NCBI GenBank assembly: GCA_963619935.1
Contig: CAVEYA010000071.1
Location: 1 to 21,497 of the forward strand
Reading direction: 5' to 3'
Origin: RUG13091 sp963619935
GTDB lineage: Bacteria; Bacillota_I; Bacilli_A; RFN20; CAG-826
Length of the DNA: 21,497 nt
The translations under genes were made by a program, and so were the position numbers. The notes under the pieces are model-generated. The model saw only the letters and a program-made list of their open reading frames with translations, did not search any database and was not told where the DNA came from. Shown piece after piece: positions 15,372-21,497 of this stretch. Each line of letters begins with the position of its first letter. Position 1 is the stretch's first letter.

Positions 15372-15393
15372 GGCGGCCATATTTCAGACCGCC
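15372..15393 (-). terminator. Hairpin after the major capsid gene
   Basis: GGCGGTC and GGCCGCC form a 7-bp GC-rich stem with one T-G pair and an 8-nt loop, 18 nt past the capsid stop. TTATTTCTAAA follows on the transcribed strand. It looks like a partial intrinsic terminator that would favour capsid mRNA over the connector genes downstream. Confidence 0.65.
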
Positions 15394-15411
15394 ACATCGT
15401 TAGTTTTGACC

Positions 15412-16545
15412 TTAAGCCTTCTTAGTTACCTTAACAACACCGTTAGGGTCCTTAACAGCAGCAATAAGTCTTTCTTCACCTAATACAGTTACGATGTTAT
15501 AGATAGCATCGTCTTCGTTTTGGTCGAAAATCTTAATTGCAACATCGCCTTTACGATAAACCTTAACAGACTGTTTACCAGCAACAACTAATGGTTCACC
15601 AGCCTTAACTGCGCTAGATTCGAATACAGGAAGACCCCAGATAGTTGCTGAAGAATAATCTTCACCAAAATATCCTTTACCAACATAGCCAAGACCTAAA
15701 TATTGACCATTATTGTCAGTAGATGTCATAAGTTCGAATAAGTCAGTTGGGTTCATGATTACGCAGTCAGCTTCATAATCAGTAGCCTGAGAAATCTTAG
15801 ACTTAGCTAATAGGATAGCATTTGCTAAAGTCTTAGCATCTCCAGAAGCTCCATATGTTACAGACTGAATACCAGAAGTTCCAGCAACAGCGTCGATAAT
15901 CTGAGCATTTTCCTTAGATACAACCTTGTAGTTGATAATATCTTCTACAGTTGAAGCTAAGAATGGTGCATCGTCAAGAATTTCAGATGTTTCCTTAACA
16001 TAAGCAGTAATCTTTTCAAGTGCCTTAGTTACAGGAGTGAATGATGTAGAAATCTGAGATTTCTTTGTACCCTGTGCAGTTACGCCAGCATCGCCTTCAA
16101 CAGCGCCTGTTACGTAATAAGTTACAGCGTTTCCAGATACAGTAGCAGCTCCAAATAAATCAGCTACTCTCTTTGAATGTTTTACACCAGCAGCTGTTTT
16201 GTCAACATCAGCGATCTGAGGTGCAGTTACAGTAGTGTTAGCTGCCTTGAAGTTAGTGTTTACTGACCAACCCTTTACAGCAGTGTCTACAGACTTAGCT
16301 TTTGCAATAAGTCCCTTCATTCCGTCTGTTTCTTCAGACTTTGGTTCGCTAGCTGGTTCTTCTTTACCAATCATAGCAAGTAATTCATGTGCTTTGTTTG
16401 CTTCAGCAATACTAGATTCTAGGCTCTTAATTGCCTCTGCTAATTCGTCGCCAGCCTTAATAGCTTCAGCGTCTCCATTTGCGATTGCATCTTTTAGTGC
16501 AAGTAATTCAGCTTTCTTCATAGCTAATTGTTCTTTTAGATTCAT
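15412..16545 (-). CDS. Major capsid protein, HK97 fold
   Basis: The 377-aa precursor has an N-terminal helical Lys/Glu/Ala-rich delta (scaffold-like) region (~1-85, MNLKEQLAMKKAELLALKDA). A Lys- and Thr-rich linker around KGWSVNTNFKAANTTVTAPQ follows, and then the HK97-type capsid domain from ~105. Typical features are VYRKGDVAIKIFDQNEDDA, the ADCVIMNPTDLFELMTS turn and the end VTVLGEERLIAAVKDPNGV. The protease gene just upstream should remove the delta region before or within the linker; the exact site cannot be fixed by eye. GGAG lies 9 nt before the ATG. A hairpin follows the gene. Confidence 0.93.
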   Translation of the reverse strand: MNLKEQLAMKKAELLALKDAIANGDAEAIKAGDELAEAIKSLESSIAEANKAHELLAMIGKEEPASEPKSEETDGMKGLIAKAKSVDTAVKGWSVNTNFKAANTTVTAPQIADVDKTAAGVKHSKRVADLFGAATVSGNAVTYYVTGAVEGDAGVTAQGTKKSQISTSFTPVTKALEKITAYVKETSEILDDAPFLASTVEDIINYKVVSKENAQIIDAVAGTSGIQSVTYGASGDAKTLANAILLAKSKISQATDYEADCVIMNPTDLFELMTSTDNNGQYLGLGYVGKGYFGEDYSSATIWGLPVFESSAVKAGEPLVVAGKQSVKVYRKGDVAIKIFDQNEDDAIYNIVTVLGEERLIAAVKDPNGVVKVTKKA

Positions 16546-16562
16546 AATTTTAGTCTCCTTTT

Positions 16563-17249
16563 CTAAATGTAAAGTTTTTCAATAATACTTAATAATTGAC
16601 TTTTCTTTTCGTTAATAATAGCTTGATCCTTTGCTTGGCCAGCATTGTCGTCGTCATTATTCTCCGAATCTACTTTGTCTATATCAACATCTTCAACCAA
16701 TGATTGTAAGATGTCAATAACATCTTTTAGCGCTTGTAAATCTTTTGCGCTATTGCGTCTACCTGATTTTACATCAAGCACTTCAGCGAATCCATTAGCA
16801 GGCACTAATACGCAGCTAATTTCGAATATGTCCAATTCGCGTAATTCATTTGCTTTTACGCCATCTTCTAGTTCAACAGGACATTCATCTAATGTATTGT
16901 AGGCAAAGCTAAATTTGCTAAGTCTACCATCTTTGTATAACTGACGAATTCGCTGTGCTTCATCAGTTTCGTCAAAATTGGCCGTAAAGTGTAGACCTTT
17001 TTCGTCTTCTTCAGCCACGCATGTTCCAATATAAGCATCAAGTTCATCCATTTTGTGTGCCCATAATAATGGTATAGATTTGCCTGATTCTTTGAATCTT
17101 TCCAATGATGATGTAAATGCGCCTTTAGCGACAATATCACCATAAGCATCTGGGACTCTGTCCCATGTTGAAGCATAACCCTCAATATAGCCTGTTCCTG
17201 TTTCAGTTTCGGCATATTTTACGGGTACTTCGAATCTCTTAATCTTCAT
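16563..17249 (-). CDS. Prohead protease, HK97 gp4 (U35) type
   Basis: The 228-aa serine protease matures the prohead. It shows the family pattern IEGYASTWDRVPDAYGDIVAKGAF, H65 in LLWAHKMDE as the likely catalytic His, and LSKFSFAYN (residues 110-118) with the catalytic Ser in S111 or S114. FEISCVLVPANGFAEV then follows. The C-terminal ~55 residues are acidic and probably dispensable. It lies between portal and capsid as in HK97. AAAGGAG stands 10 nt before the ATG, and a two-codon ATG-AAC-TGA frame with its own GGAG lies just upstream. A promoter-like copy (17285-17301) lies 34 nt further up. Confidence 0.93.
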   Translation of the reverse strand: MKIKRFEVPVKYAETETGTGYIEGYASTWDRVPDAYGDIVAKGAFTSSLERFKESGKSIPLLWAHKMDELDAYIGTCVAEEDEKGLHFTANFDETDEAQRIRQLYKDGRLSKFSFAYNTLDECPVELEDGVKANELRELDIFEISCVLVPANGFAEVLDVKSGRRNSAKDLQALKDVIDILQSLVEDVDIDKVDSENNDDDNAGQAKDQAIINEKKSQLLSIIEKLYI

Positions 17250-17284
17250 AGTAAGAATACTCCTTTCAGTTCATAATTCTCCTT

Positions 17285-17301
17285 CTATTATAGATAAATA
17301 G
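17285..17301 (-). promoter_or_regulatory. Promoter-like TATAAT element upstream of the prohead protease
   Basis: On the minus strand this reads CTATTTATCTATAATAG, ending 38 nt (TATAAT to ATG) before the protease start. This copy alone also has a near-consensus -35 box: ATGACA with a 17-nt spacer before TATAAT. That supports a promoter reading for the whole element family and suggests this copy can use host sigma A. Confidence 0.72.
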
Positions 17302-17321
17302 TTAATTTTTGTCATTGCGTA

Positions 17322-17362
17322 AAAGGGTTTTAAAATTTTTTCAACTAATATAATAGAAGTAG
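17322..17362 (+). repeat. Right copy of the ~42-bp inverted repeat pair
   Basis: Plus-strand 41-bp element from AAAGGGTTTTAAAA to CTAATATAATAGAAGTAG, matching 677-719 on the minus strand. It sits in the 253-nt gap between portal and protease, just upstream of the protease promoter copy. Confidence 0.75.
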
Positions 17363-17396
17363 TTAATCATAAGTATAATAAGGTCAATAAGTAAGC

Positions 17397-17439
17397 AATA
17401 AGTTAATATGATAACATATGTAATAAGCTAATATGATAA
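17397..17439. repeat. Two 18-bp direct repeats, 25 bp apart
   Basis: AATAAGTTAATATGATAA (17397-17414) and AATAAGCTAATATGATAA (17422-17439) differ at one base. A 25-bp period is about 2.5 helical turns, as in the 26-bp spacings of the array at 355-538, so they may be protein-binding sites. They are AT-rich and short, so chance cannot be excluded. Confidence 0.45.
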
Positions 17440-17502
17440 ACTCAATATATAAATAAGGTTAATCATATAGGCATCACATGTTGATAATATTACTTTATAT
17501 AA

Positions 17503-19476
17503 TTACTCGCGAATGATCGATACCTCAATATGACAATTGCATCCACATGTTTCGTCTGGACCTAGCGCTAAATCATCATGGACCCAATCAGCGCCATTTG
17601 AGAATTTGTCGTCAATATCGACTGTTTCGCCATCCATAATTGCATGCGAATCTCTAGCATTTGGACCGGTAACCCATGTTTTTACGACGCGCGTATGTTC
17701 CATTTTGCCTTGATTTTGCGCTTGTTGCATAGCTTCATTTGTCGCAAATTTATAAGCGCGTGTTGCTAATTGACTTCCAATAATCATAGCGTCTTTATTG
17801 ATGCGTGTGTCAAATACTTTTGCAATATCATCACTAGTATGGTCACCCATAGACATAGTTTGTGATAAATTGTCATAAGTAGTTTCGTTAACAGATTCAG
17901 CTAATTCTTGATACATTTTTGTCATATAAGCATCAGTAATTTCGTCATGATAGACTGCGTTCAATAATTTTGCCACAGATGTGCCTTTCTTTTTAGCTAA
18001 TTTTTTGGCATAATTGTATACATCTTGGAATAATTCTTTATCCCATCTTTCTTTATCCCACCAATCAGCAATTCCGGCTTTTGCGCCTAATTTTGGCATA
18101 ATTGATTTTCGCTGTCTTTCGAAGAATTTTGCCAAAATATCCGACATTTCTTCGCAATCATCTTCATCAGGTGTAGCATCGATCTTTATATCTTCATGTT
18201 TTGGTTCATCTTCATTTTTTGCTTTTGTTTTCGGTTCAGCATCTTTATATATATCAGCGACTGAATCTTGCGGACTAGCTTGACCACCGAGCATAACATT
18301 TAGCGGTGTAATAACTTCATCGCCATCAGGTATTGGTGCCATATTATTCATAGCTCTAGCTTCATTTCTTGTCATCCATGGTCCACCTACAGCGGATTGT
18401 ATAATTGACGCTCTTTCTTCGAATGAACCTTTTAGTTTTTCTTCTAGGTCAAATTCTACATATAAGCTTGAAGATGCATCTATTTTTGGTAGTAAGAAGC
18501 TATTGATTCGCTGTTGGAATACTTGTAATAATGGTCCTAGGCATTCTGCATATAACGCTCTAGCATTATCTTTTGACGATGCGTAAGTTTGTGTAGTCGT
18601 ATGCCAAATAAGTGATGGATTGACATGATAAGCCGCTGCCACATCTTCGCGCGATAATTGTTTGCCTGTGCTAAATTCAGCTTCTTTTGAGTTGAATTGA
18701 TAACTCTTAATTTCCATACCATCTTCTAAGACTGGCATAGACCCTGCTTTAGACCCACCTGCTGACCATCCACGTCTAAATGCGTCTGTCCATGCATCTC
18801 TAGCTTCTGCTGTCCACGGCTGGACATTTGCTGGTCTTGTAATATATGCATTCATTCGTCCTGAGCTGCGCCATAATGAAGCTCTAAATTTGTCAGCTTG
18901 AATTTGTTCGATAAGTGTCTGTTTTAGCGCGCTGACTGGACTTAAGTGACTAGCCGGTAGTCCTGGTGCATATTCTCTAAATTCAATAATTTGGTTTGCG
19001 TCAATATAAATATCGCCACCTGTAGTAGTTCTGACTCTGTATTGACTTGTCGCAAAGTTTGTTTCACATTTTCGTTCGACTATCCATTCGCTTGGAATCA
19101 ATCTTAATTGGTAGCCTGATTCACTATTGTCTGGTAATAACCATACTAAGGCTTCACCATATAATAGATACTCAATACATAATGCTTTTACAAATTCTGC
19201 TTGTGTTTGGTCGCTATTTGGTCTAAATAGCAATTTTGCTGCTTTGCTGTTTCTGTCTCGTACGCGTACATTTTCGGCTTGTCGGTCATAAACCTTAATA
19301 GGTAATTGTGCGACTGATGATGCTAAGAATGATACGACTGAGTATAGATTTGCCTGCGTCATGTATAAATCTTTTGGCGACATTGATTCGACTATTGGGT
19401 CTTCAATATGACTGTTGCCGTAATATACATGCACGTCTCGTCCAAGCAGCTGTCTTAAACGATCTAGTATACTCAT
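17503..19476 (-). CDS. Portal protein fused to a MuF-like minor head domain
   Basis: This 657-aa protein combines two genes that are separate in many phages. Residues ~1-400 are an HK97-type portal: MSILDRLRQLLGRD, LYSVVSFLASSVAQLPIKVY, LYGEALVWLLP, then LSREDVAAAYHVNPSLIW and MTRNEARAMNNMAPIPDGDE. It forms the dodecameric ring for DNA entry and exit. A charged Lys/Glu/Asp linker (~410-440) leads to a helical region and a MuF/SPP1 gp7-like C-terminus with KTWVTGPNARDSHAIMDGE and a closing CGCNCHIEV. That domain is known for head morphogenesis proteins packaged in small number. GGAG lies 9 nt before the ATG, and the element at 19514-19531 lies 38-40 nt upstream. Confidence 0.88.
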   Translation of the reverse strand: MSILDRLRQLLGRDVHVYYGNSHIEDPIVESMSPKDLYMTQANLYSVVSFLASSVAQLPIKVYDRQAENVRVRDRNSKAAKLLFRPNSDQTQAEFVKALCIEYLLYGEALVWLLPDNSESGYQLRLIPSEWIVERKCETNFATSQYRVRTTTGGDIYIDANQIIEFREYAPGLPASHLSPVSALKQTLIEQIQADKFRASLWRSSGRMNAYITRPANVQPWTAEARDAWTDAFRRGWSAGGSKAGSMPVLEDGMEIKSYQFNSKEAEFSTGKQLSREDVAAAYHVNPSLIWHTTTQTYASSKDNARALYAECLGPLLQVFQQRINSFLLPKIDASSSLYVEFDLEEKLKGSFEERASIIQSAVGGPWMTRNEARAMNNMAPIPDGDEVITPLNVMLGGQASPQDSVADIYKDAEPKTKAKNEDEPKHEDIKIDATPDEDDCEEMSDILAKFFERQRKSIMPKLGAKAGIADWWDKERWDKELFQDVYNYAKKLAKKKGTSVAKLLNAVYHDEITDAYMTKMYQELAESVNETTYDNLSQTMSMGDHTSDDIAKVFDTRINKDAMIIGSQLATRAYKFATNEAMQQAQNQGKMEHTRVVKTWVTGPNARDSHAIMDGETVDIDDKFSNGADWVHDDLALGPDETCGCNCHIEVSIIRE

Positions 19477-19513
19477 ATTGTCTTTACTCCTTTACTAATA
19501 TTATATTGTCCTC

Positions 19514-19531
19514 CTATTATAACTAAATAGC
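19514..19531 (-). promoter_or_regulatory. Promoter-like TATAAT element upstream of the portal gene
   Basis: GCTATTTAGTTATAATAG on the minus strand, identical to the copy at 1-18. TATAAT is 40 nt from the portal ATG, with a ribosome site between. No good -35 box is visible at 16-18 nt upstream. It lies in the short gap between terminase and portal. Confidence 0.65.
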
Positions 19532-19540
19532 TAATGGCGA

Positions 19541-21100
19541 TTATATAAATGTGATTGTATAATCTTTTGTATAAGCTGATTCGTATATTTTACGATTGTC
19601 ATAAGGAGACATTTTTGTAGCTGCGGCGAATGCCATCGCTGCGGCAAATAATGGACTAATATCATCAGGTGATTTGTCACGATTTGGTAATGTCAATCCA
19701 TTTCCAAGATTCTTTAGCTGCATAGTTTTTGCTGGTGTGTCCAATACTGGTTGGCTTAAATGATATGTTTTTACACCACGTCTTTCGGTTTCGCCTTCAG
19801 GCACTGGTTCACCTGCCGCTATTGAGTCGTAGAATCTTGCCCATCCATTGCTTAAGTCTGGACCTTCGATTGGACATCGCTGTATGCCTGGCAATGAGCA
19901 TATTTGTTCTGCCAAGCTAGTGACTGGCGCACCGCGTCCTTGGAATGCTAGCTTCATAGGATTCTTAATAGCGCGTTCTCTAAACCAATCTATTGCCCAA
20001 TCTAAACCGCTTCTTTTTGCAATACATTCAATATGATAATTTCCATCATCACGAAGTCCACATACTGCAATACTGACTGTTGTTCGATCGACTGACATAT
20101 CGATGCCATAATATAATTCACTTTCAGGCGCGATTGTCGATGTTTCGTCCAATAGATTATGCCAAGCTCCTTTTGGGAATGGTTCTGGCAATAATGTTTC
20201 TACAGTCTGACATAAGCACTCAGACCTATATTGATTTTCAGGCATAGTTTTAGCTTCAGCCAATATTGTGCTTAAGCTGATACTATATCCCAAAGATGGA
20301 TTTGCTTTTGCAATTTGTTCAGGTTCTGTTCCGACGCATCCGTCTTCTGCTGACCATTCGAATAATCCTAAATTATCAGCATCTGCGCCACCGAAGTCAT
20401 ATTTTAGTGTGTCATCATGCGCTATTTCAGCGACTGCTTGCGATCTTAACTGTCTTAATACTACAGACCCTGGATCGCCCGCATTACTAAATGCAATAAT
20501 AACAGCGTTTGGTCTAGCGTTTGTTGAAGCCAATGTTGCGCCCCATGATTCCCAATTACGATGTTCTCGCAATTCGTCCAATAGGACTAAATCATTACTA
20601 TCACCACGACCTGCTTTTTTGCCCAAAGCTGCTATTTTGTATGTTCTTTTACCCTTAAGGATAAGTTTGTTTCCACCATTTGCACGGACTACTTTTTCAA
20701 TTTCTGGTTGCAAAGCCGGTGTCGATTCCTGAATATCAATAACATCATTCAAGACTTCCAAAGATTTGTCTACTGACAATGATGTTCCAAGCACATTTTG
20801 CACTTCAAGGACATTCAAGAAGAATGATGCAATTACTTTTGACAATACAGTTTTACCATTTTGTCTAGCTACAAATAATAACATTATTCTAAATCTAAAG
20901 CTCCATTTAGTGTCTAAATCACCTTCAATTTCGAACATATGAATCAATGCCCATTTTTGCCATGGATACAATGTCAGCTTTAGTATTGTTTCAGCATATT
21001 CAATCATCGCGAATCCCAATGATGTTTCTGGTTTTAGTTCTCTTTTTGGAGGTGTAAAGAGTCTGGCTTCGGTATTGCCATAAAGTTTATCTTTTTCCAA
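19541..21100 (-). CDS. terL: Terminase large subunit
   Basis: The 519-aa motor and nuclease packages DNA. The ATPase half has Walker A VARQNGKT at 77-84, Walker B LVLLDE at 171-176 and a coupling AFSNAGDPGS near 203-212. The nuclease half starts with YYGIDMSVDRTT (D334 and nearby acids) and has late acidic residues in KSPDDISPLFAAAMAFAAA. This matches the HK97-type TerL fold. The start is TTG at 21100, with GGAG 10 nt upstream inside the small subunit gene. The two genes overlap by 14 nt. A nearby ATG is out of frame, so TTG is the best choice. Confidence 0.95.
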   Translation of the reverse strand: MEKDKLYGNTEARLFTPPKRELKPETSLGFAMIEYAETILKLTLYPWQKWALIHMFEIEGDLDTKWSFRFRIMLLFVARQNGKTVLSKVIASFFLNVLEVQNVLGTSLSVDKSLEVLNDVIDIQESTPALQPEIEKVVRANGGNKLILKGKRTYKIAALGKKAGRGDSNDLVLLDELREHRNWESWGATLASTNARPNAVIIAFSNAGDPGSVVLRQLRSQAVAEIAHDDTLKYDFGGADADNLGLFEWSAEDGCVGTEPEQIAKANPSLGYSISLSTILAEAKTMPENQYRSECLCQTVETLLPEPFPKGAWHNLLDETSTIAPESELYYGIDMSVDRTTVSIAVCGLRDDGNYHIECIAKRSGLDWAIDWFRERAIKNPMKLAFQGRGAPVTSLAEQICSLPGIQRCPIEGPDLSNGWARFYDSIAAGEPVPEGETERRGVKTYHLSQPVLDTPAKTMQLKNLGNGLTLPNRDKSPDDISPLFAAAMAFAAATKMSPYDNRKIYESAYTKDYTITFI

Positions 21101-21431
21101 TGTTCAATTTCTCCTTCATTTTGGCTAAGCTTGATATTTCCTCCTCAATACCAACATCTTCACATAACTTCTTAAGGTCACGTAAAGCATTCGCATAGTC
21201 CTTAAATGTAGATCGATATTCACTGACAAATGGATTCGCGCGACGTATTACTTCACCGGTATTGACTGTAACAGTTAATGACATTGGCTGATTCAAATAT
21301 TCATCGTAATTATCGTCTAATTTCTTTTGCAATGCTAATGTCGTAGCAACGACTGTTTCGATTTGTGGTCGTAATGGTGAATTCACATTGCTGCATATTT
21401 TTTCAACTAATTCTCTTTCGTCATTTGTCAT
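21087..21431 (-). CDS. terS: Terminase small subunit (P27-like)
   Basis: The 114-aa DNA-recognition subunit resembles the P27 family, with helices around RPQIETVVATTLALQKKLDD and RANPFVSEYRSTFKDYANAL. The last region is helical and basic. I chose ATG 21431 because GGAGGAG stands 9 nt upstream; an ATG at 21440 sits too close to that site. It directly precedes and overlaps the large subunit, which is the strongest support for the call. Confidence 0.82.
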   Translation of the reverse strand: MTNDERELVEKICSNVNSPLRPQIETVVATTLALQKKLDDNYDEYLNQPMSLTVTVNTGEVIRRANPFVSEYRSTFKDYANALRDLKKLCEDVGIEEEISSLAKMKEKLNIGKR

Positions 21432-21466
21432 GTTTATCATCTCCTCCTATTTTTGGTGACTCTTGG

Positions 21467-21496
21467 TCAAAAATACATTTTCAGCTCAGGATTTAT
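21467..21496 (-). CDS. Possible 3' end of an upstream gene
   Basis: A frame running in from the right edge ends in TGA at 21467-21469 after the residues INPELKMYF. In this position many phages carry an HNH endonuclease, but nine residues cannot show that. The other two frames stop sooner, at the edge or within 12 nt of it. Confidence 0.2.
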   Translation of the reverse strand: MNPELKMYF

Positions 21497-21497
21497 A

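Larger units (their letters stand above)
17302..17502. other. AT-rich non-coding gap between portal and protease
   Basis: No gene is visible on either strand. The gap holds the 41-bp inverted-pair element (17322-17362) and an 18-bp direct repeat with one mismatch (17397-17414 and 17422-17439, 25 bp apart). Its AT bias and CAATA-rich sequence resemble 541-717. Confidence 0.5.

Noticed and set aside
20268..20732. 154-aa plus-strand open frame
   Set aside because: Opposite the large terminase gene, whose motifs are unambiguous; no start signals.

Overview
This window is the structural and lysis half of a tailed, siphovirus-type phage or prophage of a low-GC Gram-positive (Bacillota) host, probably a gut anaerobe. 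The evidence for the host is indirect: AT-rich DNA, strong GGAGG ribosome sites, a UviB/YvrJ-like holin, an r1t-type holin, an amidase with Cpl-7 (CW_7) repeats, and a BspA-type leucine-rich-repeat tail protein. The standard code is in use, with TGA as a stop. No integrase, repressor or replication gene lies in the window, so temperate and virulent lifestyles cannot be told apart.

Every gene I accept lies on the minus strand, so transcription runs from high to low coordinates. From the right: DNA packaging (small and large terminase, 21.4-19.5 kb); head (portal fused to a MuF-like domain, HK97-type prohead protease, HK97-fold capsid, 19.5-15.4 kb); a 56-aa gene and the neck connectors (15.3-13.6 kb); major tail protein, then a tail-assembly chaperone pair made by a programmed -1 frameshift on GGGAAAA (13.6-12.3 kb); tape measure, distal tail protein, a tail-associated protein ending in an S74 autocleaving chaperone, a BppU-like baseplate protein with a collagen-like end, and an LRR protein (12.3-3.5 kb). 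Lysis follows: UviB-like holin, amidase with two CW_7 repeats, M23 peptidase with SH3 domain, and r1t-type holin (3.5-0.7 kb). At the left end is a Cys/His-rich small protein gene.

Three intergenic regions carry most of the unexplained signal. An 18-bp element, written on the coding strand as GCTATWTANTTATAATAG, occurs nine times, always in the same orientation. Single copies lie upstream of the portal and protease genes, and six copies form an array upstream of the zinc-ribbon-like gene. In each case the TATAAT lies 38-45 nt from the start codon. A ninth copy spans the stop codon of that gene, possibly serving the next gene beyond the window edge. I read it as a phage promoter or operator family. 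Separately, a ~42-bp near-identical element occurs as an inverted pair 16.6 kb apart (677-719 and 17322-17362). Finally, the 205-nt gap before the M23 lysin holds interlocking hairpins, a tiny leader frame and a possible 39-aa CxxC protein.

The genes fit one late programme: package DNA into an HK97-type head, join it to a long tail of roughly 0.13 micrometre (from tape-measure length), recognise the host through the BppU, LRR and S74 proteins, and lyse the cell with two holins and two wall hydrolases. Hairpins follow the capsid and major tail protein genes, the two products needed in greatest amount.
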